Shown here one piece after another: positions 44,001 to 55,600 of a DNA stretch of 64,000 bases (its first letter is position 1; every line of letters starts with the position of its first letter). Below the pieces are notes generated by a model. It made no database searches and was not told where the DNA came from. It saw only the letters and a program-made list of their open reading frames with translations. The position numbers and the translations under genes are program-made. This DNA is from Paraburkholderia fungorum (GTDB lineage Bacteria > Pseudomonadota > Gammaproteobacteria > Burkholderiales > Burkholderiaceae). Location: positions 372,001 through 436,000 of the forward strand of contig NZ_FNKP01000002.1 of the NCBI RefSeq assembly GCF_900099835.1. Reading direction: 5' to 3'.

Positions 44001-46638
44001 ACGCGCCGGTGATGCAAAGCTCGCCTGCGCCGCCGTGCGGCATCCGGTTGCCGTACGCGTCGAAGACGGCCGCGCCGCGACCCGGATACGGGCGGCCGAT
44101 CGGCACGACGGTCTGGGTTGCATCGTCGGCGCTGGTGGTGTGACGCAGCGCGGCGATTGCGGTCTCGGTCGGGCCGTAGAGGTTATCGAGCGCGATGTGC
44201 TTCAGCGGTCCGCGTTGCCAGCGGTCGAGCGCATCGCCCGGCAGCGCTTCACCGCCGACCGTGATCTGGCGCAGCGCGCGCAACGCATCGGCGGACGGCG
44301 CGCTGCGTTGCCACTGCTGCCACAGCGCGGTCGGAATGCGCGCAAACGTGACCTTGCCGCCGGTCAGCGTCGCGTTCAGCGTGTCGAGCGTCCAGGCCTG
44401 CGGCCCGCGCATGCGCACCGCGCCGCCTGCGAGCAGCGCGGGCAGAAGCTCGTGCAGCGCGACATCGAAATTGATCGTCGACGATTGCAGCATGATGTCG
44501 TTCGCGCCGATCCGGTAGGCGTCGCCGAAATCGCGCAAGTGCAGGCTCAGCGCTTCGTGATCGAGCGCGACGCCTTTCGGCCGTCCGGTCGATCCGGATG
44601 TGTAGAGCACATACGCAAGCTGACGCGGATGCACGGGCTCGTCCCAGCCGCTTGAATCTTCATCGGCGTGTTGGTCGATAGCGTCGATATCGATCTGCGG
44701 GCAGGCTCCGAACAGATCGCCAAGCCGCTCGCTGCACGCCCGGTCGACCACCACGGCCACCACGCCCGCGTCGTCGAGCATGTCGCGCAGACGCTCGTCC
44801 GGATAATCCGGGTCGAGCGGCACGTACGCACCCCCGGCCTTCCACACGGCGAGCAGCGCAACCGGCAGTCCGACCGAACGTGTCATGCACACGCCCACGC
44901 GCGTATCGCGGCCTACACCTGCATGCTTGAGGCGGCGCGCAATCTGATTGCTGCGCCGGTCGAGCGCGGCGTAGCTCAGCATCGTGTCGCCGCAATAAAG
45001 CGCGGGCGCGTCGGGCTGCGCCGCCGCCCGCGCGACGATGCGTGGCACCACCGGCTCGAACGCGTACAGCCGCTCCGCCTGCGACGCGAGCGTCGCGCCG
45101 GATAGCACGATGTCGCCCGGTTTCAGCGATGGCGAGTCGGCGAATTGCACAAGCACCGCACGATAATCGCGCGCGAATCGTTCGATCGTTGCCGCGTCGA
45201 ACATATCGCACGCGTAGCTGAAAATGGCGCGCAGACTATCGGGCGCTTCGATCACGTTTAGCGTGAGGTCGAAGCGTGCGGTGCCCGCGTCGCTGTCCAC
45301 CGGCGTCGCGGTCAGGCCGGGCAGATCGATACGCGCGTTCGGGTCCGCGTAGTCGAGGTTGAACATCACCTGAAACAGCGGCGAGTGCGACAGATCGCGG
45401 CCGGTTTGCAGACTGTCCAGCAGATGCGCGAACGGCAGGTCTTCGTGAGCCTGCGCGTCGAGCACGGTATCGCGCAACATGCGCAATTGCTGTTGCAGCG
45501 TAGCGGACGGAGAAATCTGGCTGCGGATCACCAGCGTGTTGACGAAAAAGCCCATCACCGGATGCGTTTCGACACGCTGACGCCCGGCCACCGGCACGCC
45601 GACCCATAGATCGGTTTCGCCGCTATAGCGATGCAGCAGCAGATTGAACGCATGCAGCAATGTCATGAATAGCGTGGCATCGTTGCTGCGCGAAAGCGCC
45701 TTGAGACGGCTCGCGAGAACGGCATCGAGATCGAGCGCGAAACGTGCGCCGACACCGTCGCGCACGGCGGGCCTGGCGCGATCCGCGGGCAGTGGCAGAA
45801 CCGGCGCCGTGCCCGCGAGTTGCGTCGACCAGTACGACAGTTGTCGCGCGAGCGTGTCGCTGTCGATCCATTCGCGCTGCCACATCGCGACATCGCTAAA
45901 TTGCAACGCCGAATCGGGCGCACGGGTGACGTGGCCGCGCAACGCGTCGCCGTAGAAAGACACGAAATCGCGGATCAGCATGCCCATCGACCACGCATCC
46001 GAGATGATGTGGTGAATCACGATCTGCACGACGTAGGTGTCGTCGCTGAGCCGCAGTACGTCGAATCGCAATAGCGGATCGCGTTCGAGATCGAACGGCT
46101 GCGAGGCGGTTTGCCGCAGTTGCGCGCGCAACTGCGCGTCGGCGTCTTCCGCGCTCAAGCCGTCTACGGCATGACGCAGATCGCGATACACCGCGCGCGG
46201 CCCCGCGTCTGCCCGAACCTGCTGGAACGGCACGCCGTGGTCTTCGCCGAAGCCGGTGCGCAGCACCTCGTGACGCGCGACCAGCGCGGCGAGCGCCGTG
46301 TCGAGCGCGGCCGTATCGAGCGCGCCGTCGATCCGCAACGCACGCGCAATGTTGTACGCGTGACTCGCGGGATCGAGTCGCCACAAGAACCACAAGCGCT
46401 CCTGCGCATGCGACAACGGCGCGCGAGACGGACGGATCGCGAGCGGCACGATCGGCAGGATCGAACCGTCGATGCCATGCTCGCGCAAGCGCGCTTTGAA
46501 GCGCGCGCGCTTGTCGGCGGGCAACGCCGCGTAACGTTGCGCGATTTCCAGATTTTCCTGATTCGCGTCGGGCGGCGCGCTGGAGTTCAAGCCTGCATTT
46601 GTAGCCAGATTCGCGGCTGTTTTCACGTCGGTAAGCAT
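41044..46638 (-). CDS. NRPS, final module: C-A(X)-PCP-E-TE
   Basis: 1864 aa. Domains by rough residue: C (about 50-490, HHIISDAWS near 208), A (about 515-1000, YTSGSTGRPKG near 683, INFDVALHELL, LYGPTETAI), PCP (GGDSI near 1068), E (about 1105-1560, HHLVVDGVSWR near 1257), TE (from about 1620, GWSFGG near 1719). The C domain is the LCL form, fitting an L-residue donor. The A code read by hand is DVHRTGLIAK, nearly identical to the last A domain of the preceding gene. E makes this last residue D; TE then releases or cyclises, possibly by a Thr hydroxyl (inference). ATG 46638 is 8 nt after the stop of the previous NRPS. The open frame running upstream to 48420 is out-of-frame. Confidence 0.93.
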   Translation of the reverse strand: MLTDVKTAANLATNAGLNSSAPPDANQENLEIAQRYAALPADKRARFKARLREHGIDGSILPIVPLAIRPSRAPLSHAQERLWFLWRLDPASHAYNIARALRIDGALDTAALDTALAALVARHEVLRTGFGEDHGVPFQQVRADAGPRAVYRDLRHAVDGLSAEDADAQLRAQLRQTASQPFDLERDPLLRFDVLRLSDDTYVVQIVIHHIISDAWSMGMLIRDFVSFYGDALRGHVTRAPDSALQFSDVAMWQREWIDSDTLARQLSYWSTQLAGTAPVLPLPADRARPAVRDGVGARFALDLDAVLASRLKALSRSNDATLFMTLLHAFNLLLHRYSGETDLWVGVPVAGRQRVETHPVMGFFVNTLVIRSQISPSATLQQQLRMLRDTVLDAQAHEDLPFAHLLDSLQTGRDLSHSPLFQVMFNLDYADPNARIDLPGLTATPVDSDAGTARFDLTLNVIEAPDSLRAIFSYACDMFDAATIERFARDYRAVLVQFADSPSLKPGDIVLSGATLASQAERLYAFEPVVPRIVARAAAQPDAPALYCGDTMLSYAALDRRSNQIARRLKHAGVGRDTRVGVCMTRSVGLPVALLAVWKAGGAYVPLDPDYPDERLRDMLDDAGVVAVVVDRACSERLGDLFGACPQIDIDAIDQHADEDSSGWDEPVHPRQLAYVLYTSGSTGRPKGVALDHEALSLHLRDFGDAYRIGANDIMLQSSTINFDVALHELLPALLAGGAVRMRGPQAWTLDTLNATLTGGKVTFARIPTALWQQWQRSAPSADALRALRQITVGGEALPGDALDRWQRGPLKHIALDNLYGPTETAIAALRHTTSADDATQTVVPIGRPYPGRGAAVFDAYGNRMPHGGAGELCITGACVARGYLGRAALTAERFVPDEDGTPGARLYRSGDLCRVREDGAIQFLGRLDQQVKLRGQRIELGEIEAALRDCADIDEAAVMLHTQREQQQLVAYVVGAAQIDELREALAQRLPAFMVPNAFVTLERLPTMPNGKLDRRALPAPALADAAPAERIAPRNRREQVLLDIWQQVLGCEVGGVTVNFFAAGGDSILSLQLLARARDAGLLLTPKQVFEHPSVEQMAKVARDIDGTEPAQAAELHDAQPLTPIQAAFFDKHPEGLAHWNQAVLLEVRETLDPAALERALQQWVARHDALRLRFERNADDAMAKGSSRWRQRVAPVETASLLQHIELDPQTWESELAAAGTALHRSLDLQQGPLLRAAYVEAGAQRRLLIVIHHLVVDGVSWRVLLEELQALYERPDAALPAVTTPWSVWGSRQHDYAQQAERLWELAWWQRMLHGASAALPLEGDGDRRLSASRVVTVKLSADATRRLVQRGARADDARTEELLLAALAQTLGPWAGSSRLLIDLEGHGREDLIDGVDLSRTVGWFTTQYPLALAHHADPARTLGMVRDTLRAVPDRGFSWGALKYAGDDASRAALAALPVASLRFNYLGRFDQALPSGGRFGFANERSGPQADERDTMDHALDIGALISGERLSVHWRYSPGVLSEAGVERLAYRFEELLLGLIDGEAAGAGLREAAVSDGVPVSSAQDSVAANSADTADEKDRAVFALWMQRVRFEVTLGALARSRLAPSASTQAAENDHAARFAPLPAGVVPMNDLHAPHAVFCIHAGHGLVAEYRSLAKALNGRTTLFGLQAPSLSDRNWYADDFDAMAADYVARIRAVQPHGPYRLLGWSFGGRVVMAMLEQLERCGEDVALAGLIDAMPDRELDDDVQAEVRALRIWIAQHAAQGVNATERALFDDACDVILEHGRIVDTFRMPRLRTPLTLWWSTESVESGKPRDWSARTGASESVLAVVPAGHTSIMHHPMLLDSVRGLFG

Positions 46639-46646
46639 GAGGTTTC

Positions 46647-49600
46647 TCAATCCAGTTCGGCCAGCAGTTGTTTCATCGTGTCGCGTTGCGCGGCTTGCGT
46701 GGCCTGCGTCTGCGCGCCCCCCTCGGCGCTCTCGCGCAGATAGTCGGCGAGCTTCGCAACGGTGGCCTGCGCCAGCACAGTGGCCAGCGGCACCGGCCGC
46801 TGCAACGCGCGGGTCAGCCGCGCGGCGATCTGCACCGCCAGCAGCGAGTGGCCGCCGAGCGCATAGAAGTTGTCGTGGACGAACACTTGCGGCACGCCGA
46901 GCGCGTCCTGCCAGATATCGGCGATGGTCTGCTCGACCGGGTCGCGCGGTGCAACGGCGGGCGCATCCGTGAGCGGTTCGGGTGGCGGCAATGCGCGACG
47001 GTCGAGCTTGCCGTTGGGCATCAGCGGCAAACGGTCGAGCCTGACGAACGCGCCGGGCATCCACGCATCGGGCAGACGCGTGCTCAGGGTCTGCTGAAGC
47101 GTTGCGGTGTCGAACTCGCCGACCAGATACGCAATCAGCCGCTGATGTTCGCCTTCGCCATGCAGCGCGACCAACGCTTGTGTGACGCCCGCGCAACTGC
47201 GCAGCGCCGCCTCGATTTCGCCGGGTTCGATCCGCTGACCGCGCAGTTTGATCTGCTGATCGATCCGGCCGAGGAATTGCACCGTGCCGTCCGCGCCGAT
47301 CCGGCACAGGTCGCCGGTACGGTACAGACGAGCACCCGGCGTGCCGTCCGGATCGGGGACGAACTGCGCGGCAGTGAGGCCGGGACGGCCGAGATAGCCG
47401 CGCGCCAGGCAGTCGCCGCTGATGCACAGTTCGCCGAGACCACCTTGCGGCACGCGCAAGCCGTCTTCGTCGAGCAACGCGACGCCGCGCCCCGGATACG
47501 GACGGCCGATCGGCACGATCACGTGCGAGGTGTCGCTCGCACTCGTGCGGTGATAGAGCGCGGCGACGGCGGTCTCCGTCGGACCATACAGATTGTCGAC
47601 GCGGATCGCCGCCAGCGGACCGGCCAGCCAGCGGGCAAGCGTATCGCCGGCCAGCGCTTCGCCGCCGACGGTGATCTGCCGCAACGCGCGCAGTTGCGCG
47701 GCGGGCGGCGCGGCGCGTTGCCACTGCTGCCACAGCGACGTGGGAATCCGCGCGAAGGTGACGCCCGCGTCGACCAGCGTCGCGTTCAACGAGTCGAGAT
47801 CCCAGGCATCGGGGCCGCGCATTTCGACGCGGCCGCCTTGCAGCAACGCGGGCAGCAACTCGTGCAACGCGACGTCGAAATTGATCGTCGACGATTGCAG
47901 CACCACGTCGCCTGCATCGATCGCGTAGACCGACTGGAAGTCGGCGAGATGCAGACTCAGCGCGCGATGGCTGAGTGCGACGCCCTTCGGCTTGCCGGTC
48001 GAGCCCGACGTGTAGATCACGTACGCGAGTTGATCGGGCGCGACGGGTCGGTGCCAGCCTGGCGCGGGCAGCGGATTGCCGGCGTCGTCGCCCAGACACG
48101 CGGCCGAGTCGATGCAGATCACCTCGCGGCCATCGAACAGCGAGCCCAGTTGCTCGATGCACGCTGCGTCGGCGACTACATGGCGTACGCCCGCATCGTC
48201 GAGCATGCCGCTCAAACGCTCGCGCGGATAAGCCGGATCGAGCGGCACATAAGCACCGCCCGCTTTCCAGATGCCGAACAACGCAGCGGGCAAACCGACG
48301 CCACGCGTCACGCAAACGCCGACGCGCTGATCGCCGTGCAATCCCGCGCGGTCGAGTTGCCGGCCGATGCGTGCGCTCCAGTCGTCGAGTTCGCGATAGC
48401 TCAACGTGAGGCCGCGGCAAGCGAGCGCGATGGCGTCGGGCTGAGTCGCGGCACGCGCGTTGAAACGCGGCATCACCGGATCGAAGTCGTAGACGCGTTG
48501 CGGTTGCGTGTCGAACGTGTCGCTCGATAGCGCGATATCGCCGATTCGCGCGACACGTGCAGCATCATTCGTATCACGACCAACGTCGAGCACCGCCGAT
48601 GCCAGTTGCGTCAGCACCCGCTCGTAATCCGCCGCCAGCCGCTCGACACTCGCGCGCCCGACGCGCTCGCCGTCCCACGCCCATTGCAGATCGAGCCGTT
48701 CGCGCGGCAGCACGGCGAGCGTCAGCGGGTAATGCGTGCGGTCGGCGCTGCGCAGCGCGCGAATCGTCAGGTCGTTATCACTCGCGTCGAGCGCGCGGTC
48801 GAGCGGGTAGTTTTCGAACACGAACAGCGTGTCGAACAGGTTGTCGCCGCTGCGGCCGGTCCATTGCTGGATCCGCGTGATCGGCGTGTGTTCGTGCTCG
48901 CGCATCGCGTGATTCAGCGTGTGCAGTTCGCGCAGCCACGCAGCGGTGGGCGCGTCGGCGCGCGTGTCGACCCACAACGGCACGCTGTTGATGAACAGCC
49001 CCATCATCCGTTCGACGCCCGGCAGATCGGCCGGACGTCCCGACACGGTGACGCCGAACGCTGCGCGGCGGCGTCCGCCATAACGCGCGATCAGGATCGC
49101 CCACGCGCCTTGCATCAGCGTGTTCAGCGTGACCTGCGCGCGTTGCGCCGCTTGTTGCAGATTCGCGTGCAGCGCGTCGGGCAGACGTGTCGCCCAGTCG
49201 TGCGAACCGGGTTCGGATTGCAGCGGACGGCCGAGACTCGGCGTGAGCAACGCGGCTTCGTCGGCCTCGGCCGACAACTCGCGCCACCAGTCAGCGTGAT
49301 TGCGCGTGGCGTCGTCGTGAGCGAGCCAGCGGACGTAGTCGCGATAGGCGACAGTCGGCGTACTCGTCGCCGGTGAAGCATCGTCCCGCACACGCGACCG
49401 ATACGATCCGGTCAGCGCATTCAGCAATTGCGCGCTGCTCCAGCCGTCGAGCAACGCGTGATGGCTGGTCCAGACCAGATCGTGCGCGCCGTCGGGACGT
49501 GCGAACAGCGCGACGCGCATCAACGGCGCGCGACTCGGGTCGAAGTCGGTGCGCAGATCGTTCGCGAGCCATTGAGCGAGGCGGGTTTCGTAGTTGTCGT

Positions 49601-52600
49601 TTGCGTCCTGATTGGCGTCCGGTTTAGCGTCGACGTTGCGCCAGTCGTGCACCGCAAACGGCAACACCGCCTGCCGATGCACCACTTGCAGCGGCCCGCT
49701 TTCCTGACCGAGTTCGAAGTGCGTGCGCAACACCGGATGCAGGTCGAGCATGTCCTGCCATGCCGCCTGCAGGGCGCGCGGATCGAGCGTGCCGTCGAGC
49801 GTCAGACGTAGCTGGTTCAGATACATGCCCGCGCCGGCCGTCAGCAGACTGTGGAACAGCAGCCCCTGCTGCAACGGCGTGGCGGGATAGATATCGTCGA
49901 TATCGTGAAGCGGCAGACGCATGGCGTCCAGCGTGTTCTGGTCGATGCGCGCGAGCGGGAAATCGGCGGCGGTCGCGCCGGACGAAGCATCGACGCAATG
50001 CGCGATCAGTTCGCGCAGCGCCTGCACCGTTTGCGCGGCGAGGTGTTGCACGGCGGTGTGATTTAGCACGTCAGGGCTGAAGCGCCAGTGCAAGTCGAGC
50101 ACACCGTCGACCACCAGCGCGGTGATATCGAGCAGATGCTCCATCGTGTCGCCGCCCGCGAGCGGCGCACCGGCAAATTCGTGTGAAAACCGCAGACGGG
50201 GTGCGTTATCGGCTGGATTCGCGGTGTGCGTGTCGGCGAGCGCCTGGTCGAATTGTCCGAGATAGTTGAAGCGTAGTTGCGCGCCCGGCCAGGCGGCGAG
50301 TTGCGGGTGTTTTGCTTCGTTGTTGCCGTTCGCGACGCTCGTGCGTTCGTCACGCAGACGGCCGAAATTGAAGCCTTGTTCCGGCACGCGACGCAGCGCT
50401 TCCTTGACTGCGATCAACGTGGTGGCGAAGGTCGCTGTTGATGCCGGCGCGCGCGGCAGTGCGAACGGATATTGAACCGTGAACCAGCCCACTGTTTGGC
50501 TCGGGTCGATGGTGTCGATCGGCGTGCTGCGGCCGTGTCCTTCGATATCGATCAACATCGGCGCAGTGTCGCCCGGCGACGCTGCGCCGAGCGTGTGCGC
50601 AAGTGCGGCAAGCAGTAGATCGTCGGCGCGGGTGCGATAGGCGTGCGACGTGTTCTGCAACAGATCGCGTGTGGCGGCTGCATCGAGTTCGACGCTGATC
50701 GTGCGGCTTGCGGCGAGGCTGCGGTCCGCGGTGCTGTCTACGTAGCCGCGGTGGCCGTGCATCAGTTCAGCGGGCAACGCCGGTTGTCCGACGCTCAGTG
50801 TGCGATGCCAGTAATCGAGTTCGGCGATGTCGGGTGACGCGGCGCTCGCCTGCGCGGCGACCCATGCGCTCCACGGAGCCGTGGGCGCGGACAGCGGCTG
50901 ACCGGCGTAGAGCGAACGCAGATCGTCGAGCAGGACGCGCCATGACACGCCATCGACCGCGAGGTGATGAATCGCGATCAGAAGGCGGCGGCGCGGGCCC
51001 GCTTCGAAATAACCGGCGCGCACCAGCGGACCATGTTCGATATCGAGACTTTGTTGGATCGCCGCGCCTTCTCGCGCCAGCGCGTTGTCCCAATCGACGG
51101 AATCAAGGGCGATGTGGCGCAACAACGTTGCGTTCTCGCGCGGCGCGACCTGCTGTTGCCAGCCGTTTTCGCCGCGTGTGAAACGCAGACGCAATGCGTC
51201 GTGTCGCCGGACCAAACCGTTGAGCGCGTCGGCGAGGCGGGCGAGATCGAGCGGCTCGGCGGCGTCGAGCAGCACGGACTGGTTCCAGTGCGATTCGCCA
51301 TCCGGGCGTCGCGCAAAAAAAGCTGCCTGGATTGGCGTGAGCGGCAACGCGTCATGACGCTCTACAGCGCGGTTCGATTCGTCGCTGCGTGCCGTCATGA
51401 GTTGCGCCTGCTGCGCGATGGTCGGATGCTCGAAAACCTGCTTCGGCGTCAGATGCCAACCGGCGCTGCGCACGCGCGAAATCAGTTGCAGACTGAGGAT
51501 GGAATCGCCACCGGCTTCGAAGAAGTTGACGTCGACGCTGTGGACAGGGTGGCCGAGGACGGTTTGCCAGATGTCCAGCAACGCGGCTTCGCGTGGCGAG
51601 CGCGGGGCGATTGCCTGCGAGTTGTCGTCGTTTTCCCATGCCGGTTCAGGAAGCGCGCGGCGGTCGAGCTTGCCGCTGGGTGTCAGCGGTAATGCGTCGA
51701 GCGTGACGATGGTCGACGGCAGCATGTGAGCGGGCAGCGTGCGCGACAGTTGAGTGCGCAGCGTAGCGCCCTGTGCTGTACCGGTCACGTAGCCGATCAG
51801 ACGCTGACGTGAGCCTTCGCCCTTGATGGCGACGGCGGCGTTCTTCACGCCTTCGCACGCGCATAGGGCGGCTTCGATTTCGCCCGGCTCGATGCGGAAG
51901 CCGCGCAGTTTGATCTGCTGGTCGAGCCGGCCGAGAGGTTGCGGACGGCCTTCGTTGTTCAGTCGGCAAAGGTCACCCGTGCGGTACAGACGCGCCCCTG
52001 GCGCACCATCGGGATCGGGCACGAAGCGCTCAGCCGTCAAGCCGGGCCGACGCAGATACCCACGCGCCAGATTGCTGCCGCCGATACACAGTTCACCGAG
52101 CCCGCCATCGGGCACGGCAATGCCGTGCTGATCGATCACGCGCAACACGGTTTCAGGAAGCGGATCGCCGTGCGTAATCGGCTGATCGGCAAACACCTGC
52201 GCACCCGACGAATAGATCGTGGTTTCGGTCGGGCCATACAGGTTCCACAACGACACGCCCCGCGCGATCAGCGCGGCGGCGAGGTCAGGATGCAACGGCT
52301 CACCCCCACTCAACCCCAGCAACGGACGATGCGCCACCGACAGGTCATCGCGCCAGCCCGCTTCGAGCAGCATGCGCCAGCCGCTGGGCGTGGCCTGGAA
52401 CACGGTGGCCTGGCTGGCTTCGAGCCGCGCGGCCAGTGCGAAGCCGTCGCGCGCGGTCTGCGAGGAGACCATTTCAAGCGGCACGCCGCGCACGAGCGGC
52501 AGACAGAATTCGAGCAGCGAGATATCGAAGACAGGCGCGGATTCGCTGAGCCAGAGGTCGTCGTCGCGCAGGCCGGGGCTTAGCTCGATGCTGGCAACGA

Positions 52601-55600
52601 GGCGGTCGAGTGCGCCATGCGTAACGCCGACGCCTTTGGGCTTGCCCGTCGAGCCGGATGTGTAGATGACGTAGGCAAGCTGATCCGGGTGAATGGTGGC
52701 AAGCGCGGGCGGCGCGTGGAATTCCGTCCGACCGTTGCTCTCATACGTCCCTGCCGCCAGTCCGGCGTGCAACGCGCGAACATCGACCACATTGCGCGCA
52801 GCGAATGCATGTTCTGAAGAGTGTGTATCGGCAAGCACATGCAGCACTTCGGCATCGTCGAGCATGGCGGCGATACGGTCAGCCGGATAAGCGGGATCGA
52901 CGGGCAGATAAGCGGCACCGGCCATCCACACGCCGAGCATCGCCGCGAGCAGCGAAGGCCCGCGCGCGACGCACACGGCGACGCAGCTATCGGGTTCAAC
53001 GCCATCGTGCGCGAGACGCTCAGCAATAGCCGACGCCCACGCCATCAGTTCGCGATAAGTCAGCGAGATACCCTCGCCACGAACAGCAATTGCATCCGGC
53101 CTCGAAGAAGCCGTCTCCGCAATCCGCTGCACCACCGGCACAAACGCATACCCGCCAAGCGGCACTGCTTCACGCTTCGGCGCACTCAACGTCAAACTTC
53201 GCAGCGCCAAATCCGGCCCCGCCACCAGCCAGTCGAGAATCTCGACGAAGTGATCCGCCATCCGTTCGATCGTCGATGCCGCGAAGATGTCGTCCGCGAA
53301 ATCGAAATGCAGGCGCGCGTGATCCGCCGCGCCCGCAATATCGAGCTTCAGATCGAACTGCACTGCATCCGCCTGCTGGGCGAGCGGCTCGATCAGCAGG
53401 CCAGGCAGCGTGTGAGTCGAAGCTTCAGCCGCCTGCTGATAGTTGATCATCACCTGGAACAACGGCGTTGTATTCCGCTCGCGATTCGGCTGCAACGCTT
53501 CCACCAGCCGCGCGAACGGCAGGTCCGCGTGCGCATGCGCGTCGAGCGCGCGCTGGCGGACGTGATCGATCAACGCGGCGAACGTGTCCGCCGCGCCGAG
53601 ATCCGCGCTCATCACGAGCGTATTCACGAAGCAGCCGATCATCGCGCCGGTCTCGATCTGCGTACGACCCGTAACCGGCACGCCGACGCGAATCTCGTTC
53701 TGTCCGCTATAGCGCTGCAACAGCACATCGAAAGCGGCCAGCATCACGATAAAAAGGCTGGCTTGCTGACCATCCGCAACCTGGCGGAGCGCGCGTATCC
53801 GTGCGGCGTCGAGCGTGCGCACCGTGCGTCCCAACTTGCGCCGGCGCTGTGCCGCGCGCGGCTGCTTGAGCGGCAATTCGAGAACCGGATCGGTTTCGCC
53901 GAGCAATCCGCGCCAATACGCGAGCTGCTTGTCAAGCACTGCATCGTCCGCATGCAGACGCTGCCAGCGCGCGTAATCGCCGTATTGCACGCGCAATTCG
54001 GGCAGCACACACGTGATATCGCCGTGTGCATGCGCCGTTCGATACAACGCGACCAGTTCGCCGATCAGCAGATCGACCGATTCGCCATCGCCGATGATGT
54101 GATGCAGCGTGAGATGCAGCACATACTGGTCGTCGTCAGATTGAATCAGCGTGACGCGCAACAGCGGGTCGCGAGTGAGATCGAATGGCAAAGAAGCGGC
54201 AGCGCGCAGCAGCGACATGACTTCGTTTTCGCGCGTTTCAGGCGTACAGGTACGCAGATCGCGTGCGCTCCACACACAACGCGGCTCTGCATGAATCTGC
54301 TGATAGCCGACGCCATCCTCTTCGCCAAACGACGTACGCAACGCTTCATGCCGCAACGACAAAGCATCGAACGCACTGCGCAGTGCGGCGACATCGAGCG
54401 CTCCGTGCAGATTGACCGCGCACGTGATGTTATAAGCCGTGTCTTGCGGATCGTATTGCCACAGGAACCAGAGCCGCTCCTGGGCATGCGAAAGCGGCAC
54501 GCGATTTTGCTCAGCGGGACGGCGTTCGAGCGGCGCGCGCGGTGTCTGTGCCGGGGTCTGCTCCTGCGCAATCGTACCGGCCGTTTCCAACTGCGCGGCC
54601 AGCGCACCGAGTCGCGGATGATCGAAGAACACGCGCAGCGGCAATTGCACGCCGAAGCTCTGTTCGATTCGCGCGGCCAGACGCACCGCGAGCAAAGAAT
54701 GGCCGCCACGCGCGAAGAAATCGTCGTTTGAATCGACATGCGCGACGCCAAGCACTTCACGCCAAAGCTCACCCAGCTTGTGGCCGACCGCCGACAACGG
54801 CGCGGCATTCTCGTTGCGTTCAGTGGCGAACGCTTCGTCGTCAGGGGCGGGCAGCGCGTGACGATCGAGCTTGCCGTTGATCGTCAACGGCAGGGCGTCG
54901 AGCACGACGAACGCGGAGGGCACCAGGTGCGCGGGCAGATGCGCGGCGGCATAATCGCGCGCACTTTGCGCCAGCGTTGCCGGGTCGTGACGCGCGACCA
55001 GATAGGCGATCAACTGTGTGCCACGCTGTGGATGTTCGCGCGCAATCACCTCAGCCGATGCAATCTCAGGATGCTTCAACAGCGCCGCGCGCACCTCACC
55101 GGGTTCGATGCGAAAGCCGCGCAGTTTCACTTGCGCGTCGTTGCGGCCCTGGTAGGCGAGATCGCCACCCGCGAGACGCCGCGCGATGTCGCCCGATCGA
55201 TAAAGACGCGCGCCGGGTTGGCCGAACGGATCGGGAATGAAACGCTCCGCCGTCAGCGACGGACGATTCAGATAACCACGCGCCAGCCCTGCGCCGCCGA
55301 CATACAGTTCGCCCTTTGCACCTCGCGGCACGGGGTTCAGATCGGCGTCGAGCAGATGCAGTTGCAGGTCGTCGAGCGCGCTGCCGATCGGGCTCGACAA
55401 CGCGTTCGCCGCGCCGTGAATGTCGTCGTCGTGCAGCACGCGGCGCGTGACGTGCACGGTCGTTTCGGTAATGCCGTACATATTGACGAGCGCGGGCGCG
55501 TCGTCGCCGCGCGTGCGGTGCCATGCGGCCAGCGCTGCCGGTTCGAGGCGCTCGCCGCCGAACACCACGACGCGCACGTCGCCGAACGGCTCGTGCGCGT

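Noticed and set aside
41044..48420. 2458-aa frame for the last NRPS starting at 48420
   Set aside because: Its first about 590 residues are out-of-frame translation of the middle NRPS; the C-domain protein begins at ATG 46638.
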